Origin: Propionibacteriaceae bacterium
GTDB lineage: Bacteria; Actinomycetota; Actinomycetes; Propionibacteriales; Propionibacteriaceae
Assembly (NCBI GenBank): GCA_030538175.1
Contig: JAUNUL010000230.1
Location: 1 to 5,091 of the forward strand
Reading direction: 5' to 3'
Length of the DNA stretch: 5,091 nt
Below, piece after piece: positions 1-4,051 of the stretch. The translations under genes were made by a program, and so were the position numbers. The stretch's first letter is position 1; every line of letters starts with the position of its first letter. Below the pieces are notes generated by a model. That model was not told where the DNA came from and did not search any database. It saw nothing but the letters and a program-made list of their open reading frames with translations.

Positions 1-100
1 TCAGGACGGTGACGCGGTTGGCGGGCAGGTCTTCGGACAGCAGCGGCAGGTGCGTGATCGCCGCAGCGGTGGGCACGGGCACATCGAGACGTTCGGTCAC
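1..100 (-). CDS. N-terminus of an unidentified protein (possibly acyltransferase PlsC or Der)
   Basis: This is the first 33 codons of a gene that continues beyond the left edge. The GTG start at 100 is supported by an AGGAG Shine-Dalgarno (112-108) with a 7-nt spacer. The visible peptide begins MTERLDVPVPTAAAITHL and ends near NRVTVL. No signal peptide, P-loop or catalytic motif is visible in this short stretch. It lies 46 bp after cmk on the same strand, so it is probably co-transcribed with cmk. In actinobacteria the gene after cmk is commonly a 1-acylglycerol-3-phosphate acyltransferase (plsC) or the ribosome-assembly GTPase der. The N-terminus does not look like the start of the Der GTPase domain, which slightly favours an acyltransferase, but that is inference from position only. 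The existence of the gene is well supported; its product is not. Confidence 0.6.
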   Translation of the reverse strand, partial: MTERLDVPVPTAAAITHLPLLSEDLPANRVTVL

Positions 101-146
101 AGGGGCACTCCTATCGATCGGTGGTCCGCGCCCGCGCGCGGTCCGC
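101..146 (-). other. cmk to downstream gene spacer with GC-rich stem-loop
   Basis: The 46-bp gap holds the RBS of the downstream gene (112-108). It also holds a small hairpin: CCGCGC (126-131) pairs with GCGCGG (136-141) around a 4-nt loop. A direct repeat GGTCCGC occurs at 123-129 and 140-146. No T-tract follows on the minus strand, so this is not a convincing intrinsic terminator. It may be an mRNA processing or stability element, or simply GC-rich chance. Confidence 0.3.
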
Positions 147-845
147 TCAGGTGTCCTGCGCCCCAGGGCGCAGATCAGGTTCTTCCTGCGCCAGGGCGCA
201 GATCCGGTCGATCACCTCAACCAACGTGAGGTGGGTCGAATCAACAACGGTCACGCCCGGGGCAGCCTCAGTGAACGCCGCCACGGTCGAATCATCGGCG
301 TCCCGACGGATCACCTGATCGGTCACTTGCGCCTGGTCGACCTTCTCCCCAAGCTCAGCGGCCCGGCGGGCGATGCGCGCAGCGGGGTCGGCAACAAGGA
401 GGACCCGAACCCGGGCGTCCGGGGCAACAACGGTGGTGATGTCGCGGCCCTCGGCGACGATCCCCTGTTCAGCGCCGGCGATCAGGGCCCGTTGGCGATC
501 GATGAGGATGTCGCGGACGGCCTGGATGGTCGCCACCTTCGACACGGTCGCGGAGATCTGGGGCTCGCGGATCGCCTCGGTCACATCGGTGCCGTCGATG
601 GCGATGGCGAAGGCGGTCGGGTCCAGGCTGATCCGCAGGTCGGCGGCGTCGATGGCCGCGGTGATCTCGTCGGCCCCTGTCAGGCCGCGGTCGGCGACGA
701 GCCAGGCGGCTGCCCGATACATCGCTCCGGTGTCCAGATAGGCCAAATCCAACCGCTCGGCCACACCCCGAGCGGTGCTCGACTTGCCCGATCCACTCGG
801 GCCGTCGATCGCGACGATCAACGGCTGCACCACGTCGGTCACCAT
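147..845 (-). CDS. cmk: Cytidylate kinase (CMP/dCMP kinase)
   Basis: Phosphorylates CMP and dCMP with ATP to CDP and dCDP in the cytoplasm, feeding nucleotide and phospholipid synthesis. From the ATG at 845 the protein has 232 residues, close to the usual bacterial Cmk length of about 225-230. The P-loop GPSGSGKSS is at residues 15-23, YLDTGAMYRA at about 36-45, the CMP-binding region REPQISATVSKVA at about 93-105, and EGRDITTVVAPDA at about 132-144, followed by the Arg-rich lid (ARIARRAAELG). The start was chosen because GAGGAG (857-852) lies exactly 6 nt before ATG 845. The frame opens further to a TTG at 875, and an ATG at 851 abuts the Shine-Dalgarno, so both are poor starts; GTG at 842 is a possible alternative. 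The stop is TGA at 149-147. The last ~15 codons contain a short imperfect duplication read in two frames. The 168-bp upstream gap suggests it can have its own promoter. Confidence 0.96.
   Translation of the reverse strand: MVTDVVQPLIVAIDGPSGSGKSSTARGVAERLDLAYLDTGAMYRAAAWLVADRGLTGADEITAAIDAADLRISLDPTAFAIAIDGTDVTEAIREPQISATVSKVATIQAVRDILIDRQRALIAGAEQGIVAEGRDITTVVAPDARVRVLLVADPAARIARRAAELGEKVDQAQVTDQVIRRDADDSTVAAFTEAAPGVTVVDSTHLTLVEVIDRICALAQEEPDLRPGAQDT
154..208. repeat. Imperfect tandem duplication in the 3' end of cmk
   Basis: Two copies of a 25-27 bp unit lie side by side at 154-180 and 184-208, separated by 3 bp. On the plus strand both begin TCCTGCG, share the exact 14-mer CCAGGGCGCAGATC (163-176 and 191-204), and end in GGT. 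They differ by a 2-bp indel and one substitution before the final GGT. Because the period (28-30 bp) is not a multiple of three overall, the two copies are read in different frames, giving ICALAQE and then DLRPGAQD at the Cmk C-terminus. Confidence 0.8.
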
Positions 846-851
846 ATGCAT

Positions 852-857
852 CTCCTC
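852..857 (-). promoter_or_regulatory. Ribosome binding site deciding the cmk start
   Basis: GAGGAG on the minus strand, 6 nt before ATG 845. It lies inside the longer open frame that begins at TTG 875 and is the reason for preferring the 232-residue form of Cmk. Confidence 0.8.
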
Positions 858-884
858 ACCAGCGAAATGGCCCAATTCCGGGCC

Positions 885-901
885 CGTGACAACATGTCAC
901 G
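885..901. promoter_or_regulatory. Perfect 7-3-7 palindrome upstream of cmk (candidate operator)
   Basis: CGTGACA (885-891), ACA, TGTCACG (895-901): perfect 7-bp arms around a 3-bp centre, about 40 bp upstream of the cmk start and just downstream of a candidate promoter. This size and symmetry fit a dimeric helix-turn-helix repressor site. It resembles a CRP/GlxR site (GTGA...TCAC), but the centre between those half-sites is 7 bp instead of 6, so that assignment is not made. It could also form a short RNA hairpin in the leader. Confidence 0.4.
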
Positions 902-909
902 CAACGTTC

Positions 910-933
910 AACGCTAGTACGGATAGGTGTTCC
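910..933 (-). promoter_or_regulatory. Candidate ECF-sigma-like promoter for cmk
   Basis: On the minus strand GGAAC (933-929) is followed after 15 nt by CGTT (913-910). This is the general pattern of extracytoplasmic-function sigma promoters (GGAAC / CGT core), although the spacer is at the short end. No convincing TTGACA/TANNNT pair was found in the 846-1013 gap: a TANNNT match (TAGCGT, 916-911) has no -35 partner. By-eye match only. Confidence 0.22.
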
Positions 934-956
934 GGCGCGCTCCCCCTGGGGACTCC

Positions 957-1000
957 GGGACGTCAGCCAGGGGTCAGCCGCAGTTCAACTCCGGCTGAAC
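957..1000 (-). promoter_or_regulatory. Four 11-bp-phased repeats upstream of cmk (candidate activator site)
   Basis: Read on the minus strand from 1000, four successive 11-bp units begin GTTCAGC (1000), GTTGAAC (989), GCTGACC (978) and GCTGACG (967). G1, T3 and A5 are invariant, and a fifth unit at 956 does not match. Direct repeats at 11-bp phase are the usual architecture of sites bound by OmpR/PhoP-family response regulators, whose actinobacterial PhoP boxes have GTTCA-like 11-bp units. The block ends about 110 bp upstream of the cmk start and 13 bp after the permease stop. Confidence 0.35.
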
Positions 1001-1002
1001 TG
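974..1002 (-). terminator. Hairpin after the permease stop, with an alternative overlapping stem
   Basis: Twelve nt beyond the permease stop, the minus-strand RNA can pair CAGTTCA (1002-996) with TGAACTG (987-981) around an 8-nt loop. A competing 7-bp stem pairs TCAGCCG (998-992) with CGGCTGA (980-974). The two share bases and cannot form together. There is no U-tract, so intrinsic termination is unproven; it may be a weak terminator, an RNA stability element, or a by-product of the phased DNA repeats that cover the same bases. Confidence 0.3.
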
Positions 1003-1013
1003 TGGTGGCGGAC

Positions 1014-1835
1014 CTAGCTGGTGATGTCCTTCGTCGCGAATCGTGCCCAGGCTGCGGAGCCGAAGACGACGATGTAGGCCGCTGCCAGCAGCAGGCCCTG
1101 CTGGATGTTCTCGACGAACATGGGATCACGCAGCAGGTCGGTGCCGGCCATCCAGTGGTGCACGATCAGCCACGGATGCAGCCAGTCGAGTTGGGGAATC
1201 GAGTCGAGAATCCAGGAGATCATCACGACACCGGCCGTCGCGAGAGTGGCCGCGATCGGTTGCTCGGTGAGCGTGGAGATGAACAGGCCCACGGCGGCCA
1301 GCGCTGCCAGGCACACACCGAGGTAGCCGACCATCAAAGCCAACCGGCCGACGCCTTCGAGCAACGGGATCTCAACGCCCGACAGGAGCCGCACAGGTTT
1401 GAGGCCGAACAGGAGCCACCCGATGAGCAGCCCGGCGACCGCGACCGTGAGCGGCGCGATGAAGGCCCCGACGACGAGAGACGCGTACTTCGTCACCAAC
1501 AGCCGCGTCCGATGCACCGGGACGGTCAGCAGATAGCGCAGCGTGCCCTGCTGCGCCTCCCCCGCGATCGCATCGCCGCACAGGGCCGCGATCGCCAGCG
1601 GCAGGAACAGGGTGATCATCACGCTGAGCGCGCTGACCGCGACGAAGAAGCCGTTCTCACTCACTTCGGTGATGAAGCTCGGCCCGTGCGGTCCACCGGG
1701 TCGCGACAATCGGACAGCGACGGCCATCAAGATCGGGATGGCCGCGAGCACCGCGAGGCCCACCTGGTTGCGGCGGCGGGTCGCCATCAGCCACAGCTCG
1801 GAGCGGAGCAGCCGCAAGGCCCTAGCCGCTGACAT
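1014..1835 (-). CDS. ABC-2 type transporter permease
   Basis: This is the membrane subunit of an ABC exporter, 273 residues, with about six hydrophobic segments at roughly 25-43, 62-86, 117-143, 163-187, 194-213 and 247-264. The cytoplasmic stretch GDAIAGEAQQGTLRYLL at 87-103, followed by a basic segment, is the typical coupling region of ABC-2 permeases such as NatB/BcrB-like proteins. It overlaps the end of the ATPase gene by 14 bp, and its ATG at 1835 has a strong GGAGG (1846-1842) 6 nt upstream inside the ATPase reading frame, so the two subunits are translationally linked. One permease and one ATPase would give a functional exporter as a dimer of each. The substrate (drug, peptide, lipid or ion) cannot be read from the sequence. 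The stop is TAG at 1016-1014. Confidence 0.93.
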   Translation of the reverse strand: MSAARALRLLRSELWLMATRRRNQVGLAVLAAIPILMAVAVRLSRPGGPHGPSFITEVSENGFFVAVSALSVMITLFLPLAIAALCGDAIAGEAQQGTLRYLLTVPVHRTRLLVTKYASLVVGAFIAPLTVAVAGLLIGWLLFGLKPVRLLSGVEIPLLEGVGRLALMVGYLGVCLAALAAVGLFISTLTEQPIAATLATAGVVMISWILDSIPQLDWLHPWLIVHHWMAGTDLLRDPMFVENIQQGLLLAAAYIVVFGSAAWARFATKDITS

Positions 1836-2799
1836 CGAAGCCCTCCCCCGTCTGTGCGATGAACAGGTCTTCCAGGCTGGGTCGGGCGACCTCGAAGCCG
1901 CGTACGCCGATCCCGGCCTGCACGAGCGCCGCGACCAGGGTCTCGGGCTCGGTGGCGTCGTCCAACAGACCGGTCACGCCCCCATCGGTCGGCGACACCT
2001 CCCGCACGCCCTGGCTGGTCAGCACCGTTTCGGCACCGGCCGGGTCCTTGGTGAGGACGGTCAGCCTCGGGTGGGCGCTGCGCCGGACATCGGCCAGCGG
2101 ACCCTGGGTCACCAGTTGACCGGTGCGCATCATGCCGACGTGGGAGCAGATCTGTTCGACCTCACTCAGCAGATGGCTGGAGATGAGGATGCTGACGCCG
2201 TCGGCATTCAAGTCCGACAGCAGGGCTCGAACCTCGCGTGTGCCCTGGGGATCGAGGCCATTCGTGGGCTCGTCGAGGATCAGCAGGTCGCGGGGTTGCA
2301 GGAGGGCCGCCGCGATGCCGAGCCGTTGGCGCATGCCGAGGGAGTACGCCCGGTAGCGCTTCCGGGCCGCCGCCGTGAGGCCCACGCGATCGAGCGCCTC
2401 CCCCACGCGCTGCGTGCACGTGGCGGGATCGGCGTTGAGGTCGGCGGAGTCGATGCGGACGAGGTTCTCCTGGCCCGAGAGATACGGATGGAAGGCCGGT
2501 CCCTCGACCAAGGCCCCGACCCTGCCGAGCACCCGGGCATCGCCGTGGCCGACCGGCTGATCCAGGATCGTCGCGGATCCGCCGGTTGGTCGGATGAGCC
2601 CCAGGAGCATGCGGATCGTCGTGGTCTTGCCCGACCCGTTCGGGCCGAGAAAGCCATAGACGGCGCCCTGGGGCACCTGCAGGTCCAAGCGATCCACCAC
2701 ACGCTGCTTGCCGAACACCTTGGTCAAGCCCGTCGTGTGGACAGCCAAGGGCATATCGGACCGCGCGCCGGACGGCGCGGATATTTCGGTTGTCGTCAC
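1822..2799 (-). CDS. ABC transporter ATP-binding protein (NatA/BcrA type)
   Basis: ATPase subunit that drives the adjacent permease at the inner face of the membrane; 325 residues, about the usual length for this family. Walker A GPNGSGKTT is at 52-60, signature YSLGMRQRL at 152-160, Walker B LLILDEP at 172-178, D-loop GLD at 181-183 and the switch histidine in ISSHLL at 209. The usual Q-loop glutamine appears replaced by Glu (VGALVEGPAFHP, around 99), a feature of BcrA-like bacitracin/lantibiotic-type ATPases. The ~100-residue C-terminal tail ends in SLEDLFIAQTGE, typical of the DrrA/BcrA group. The GTG start at 2799 has no recognisable Shine-Dalgarno; ATG at 2754 lacks one too. The start sits at the end of a 14-bp repeat block, which may couple its translation to the upstream gene. 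A hairpin (CGCGCC/GGCGCG, 2779-2764) lies in codons 7-12. Substrate unknown. Confidence 0.94.
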   Translation of the reverse strand: MTTTEISAPSGARSDMPLAVHTTGLTKVFGKQRVVDRLDLQVPQGAVYGFLGPNGSGKTTTIRMLLGLIRPTGGSATILDQPVGHGDARVLGRVGALVEGPAFHPYLSGQENLVRIDSADLNADPATCTQRVGEALDRVGLTAAARKRYRAYSLGMRQRLGIAAALLQPRDLLILDEPTNGLDPQGTREVRALLSDLNADGVSILISSHLLSEVEQICSHVGMMRTGQLVTQGPLADVRRSAHPRLTVLTKDPAGAETVLTSQGVREVSPTDGGVTGLLDDATEPETLVAALVQAGIGVRGFEVARPSLEDLFIAQTGEGFDVSG

Positions 2800-2827
2800 T
2801 GGCGATGCGTCACTGTCGATGCGTCAC
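2786..2827 (-). repeat. 14-bp tandem repeat with two chained mini-ORFs before the ATPase start
   Basis: On the minus strand, GTGACGCATCGACA (2827-2814) is followed by GTGACGCATCGCCA (2813-2800) and then a partial copy GTGACG (2799-2794) that contains the ATPase start codon. The first two units differ at one base. Each full unit reads GTG ACG CAT CGN CAG TGA, a five-codon ORF (MTHRQ) whose TGA overlaps the next GTG as GTGA. The second one ends on the ATPase start itself. Upstream, the LolA-like gene also ends CAG TGA, 11 nt before the first GTG. Confidence 0.75.
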
Positions 2828-2838
2828 GTTCGGGGGTC

Positions 2839-3987
2839 TCACTGGGGAATCGCCGCGACCACACGGCTGGTGGGCACCATGCCCACGGCCACGCGGCCGT
2901 CATCGGTGAGCACGACGGTGAACAGCGAACTGGTCAGGACCTTGCCCGAACCCCACGGCCCCTGCACGGTCGGCAGTTGGTCGATCATGGCCTGGAATTC
3001 TGCGGCCTGCTCGGTCCCCCGGCCCTCTGCCGGCTCGGCACCCGTGCCCGTGGCCGACTTGGCAGCTCGGGCGTCACCCGTGTGCTCCGGCGCGGCCACG
3101 ATCGTGACCTTGTCCCAGCCCTCGCCCACCACGACAGGCTCGGGTGGCTTGGGCTTGTCCCCCTCTGCGTGCGAGGTGGCCTTGTCGCCCTTGTCGACCT
3201 GTTCAACGGTCACCCCGGCCGGCGGGGCGAACCTGAACACCGACTCGCTCGGCGTACGGAAATCGATCTGGGTGAACCCGACCTGCATGGCGGGCTTGTC
3301 GGCCCCAACTCCCCAGACCTCAACCCGCAGCGGCGCCTTGGTCTCGGCGTCGACCGCGATCGCGACCTTGGCGACCAACGTCTCGCTCGACTTGGGGTCC
3401 AGGATCAGCTCATAGGCACTGCGGCCAGCCACCCGCGTCGTGCGGTCGACCGTCACCGTGGTGGTCGGCTCGATCGCGGCAAGGACCTGCTGGGCCGCCT
3501 CGGCGGGGGTGCTCGGCACCTCCACGCCATGGCCCTCCGCCGGCTTCGGCCGCGCCGACCGGACCTGCTGGCCGTCGTGGTCGGTCAGCACCGCGTGCTT
3601 GGCCGTGCGCTCCTTGCTCGACCACTGCCACACGTCCTGGCCATTGCGGATCACCGAGGTCTCAGCCCCATCGGCAAGCAACGACACCCGAGACTTGTCC
3701 TTGCCCGCATGCCACACCCGGACCGTGTTGGTGCCAGAGACCAGCGCCGCGAAGTCAGACCCGTCACCGGGGAGGGCGGGCAGACCCAAATCGCTGTTCG
3801 TCTCGATCGTCCCGGAGAAGTCCTCGACCGTCGGGTCCTGCACCGCGACCAGCAGCTGCTCGGCGGTCATCGGCGGCAGCGTCGGCTCGGCGATCGCCTT
3901 GGGCGCCAGGCTCACGGCGCCAATCGCGGCGACCGCAAGAGTCGGCACCGCCCAACGGATCATGGGGTGCTTGGAGGTGAGGGCCAT
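2839..3987 (-). CDS. Secreted LolA-fold protein of an ABC exporter cassette
   Basis: From ATG 3987 the protein has 382 residues. Residues 1-33 form a signal peptide: a K6/R11 n-region, a hydrophobic core at about 12-28 and a likely cleavage after AIA (33). The protein contains no cysteine, so it is not a lipoprotein. Residues ~55-260 resemble the actinobacterial LolA/RseB-like fold: FSGTIE near 57, RVWHAGKDKSRVSLLADG around 90-108, NGQDVWQWSS around 115-124, AGRSAYELIL near 187, and IDFRTPSESVFRFAPP around 241-256. A polar Pro/Lys/Gly linker (~265-335) precedes a C-terminal GPWGSGKVLTSSLFTVVLTD stretch found in related actinobacterial proteins. LolA in Gram-negatives carries lipoproteins; the ligand here is unknown. 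The frame opens at GTG 3993, but a -10-like TAGACT ends at 3994 and no Shine-Dalgarno is present, favouring a leaderless ATG 3987. It lies 39 bp before the ATPase. Confidence 0.85.
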   Translation of the reverse strand: MALTSKHPMIRWAVPTLAVAAIGAVSLAPKAIAEPTLPPMTAEQLLVAVQDPTVEDFSGTIETNSDLGLPALPGDGSDFAALVSGTNTVRVWHAGKDKSRVSLLADGAETSVIRNGQDVWQWSSKERTAKHAVLTDHDGQQVRSARPKPAEGHGVEVPSTPAEAAQQVLAAIEPTTTVTVDRTTRVAGRSAYELILDPKSSETLVAKVAIAVDAETKAPLRVEVWGVGADKPAMQVGFTQIDFRTPSESVFRFAPPAGVTVEQVDKGDKATSHAEGDKPKPPEPVVVGEGWDKVTIVAAPEHTGDARAAKSATGTGAEPAEGRGTEQAAEFQAMIDQLPTVQGPWGSGKVLTSSLFTVVLTDDGRVAVGMVPTSRVVAAIPQ

Positions 3988-4022
3988 GGCCACAGTCTAG
4001 GTGCCCAACGGGAGGCGCCCAA
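3988..4022 (-). promoter_or_regulatory. Candidate leaderless promoter of the LolA-like/ABC cassette
   Basis: On the minus strand TTGGGC (4022-4017), a 17-nt spacer, then TAGACT (3999-3994, a TANNNT match) place the expected transcription start about 7 nt downstream, on the A of ATG 3987. No Shine-Dalgarno precedes that ATG. Leaderless mRNAs with this spacing are common in actinobacteria. The -35 matches only the TTG of TTGACA. A repeat TTGGGC(G/A)CC occurs at 4022 and 4008, a 14-bp period, overlapping the -35 and spacer. Confidence 0.45.
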
Positions 4023-4051
4023 GGCAATCTGTGTAGCGCACGGGCAGGAAC

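Noticed and set aside
846..875. Longer Cmk starting at TTG 875
   Set aside because: The ideal GAGGAG Shine-Dalgarno lies within this extension, 6 nt before ATG 845, and the extension has no family counterpart that I recognise.
885..901. CRP/GlxR binding site
   Set aside because: Half-sites GTGA and TCAC are present but separated by 7 bp, not 6; left as a generic palindrome.
9..917. 302-codon plus-strand frame antisense to cmk
   Set aside because: The minus-strand frame encodes a full cytidylate kinase with all motifs; this one is its low-complexity mirror.
3988..3993. GTG 3993 as start of the LolA-like protein
   Set aside because: It would begin immediately after the -10-like TAGACT and has no Shine-Dalgarno; ATG 3987 fits a leaderless transcript better. 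The difference is two residues.
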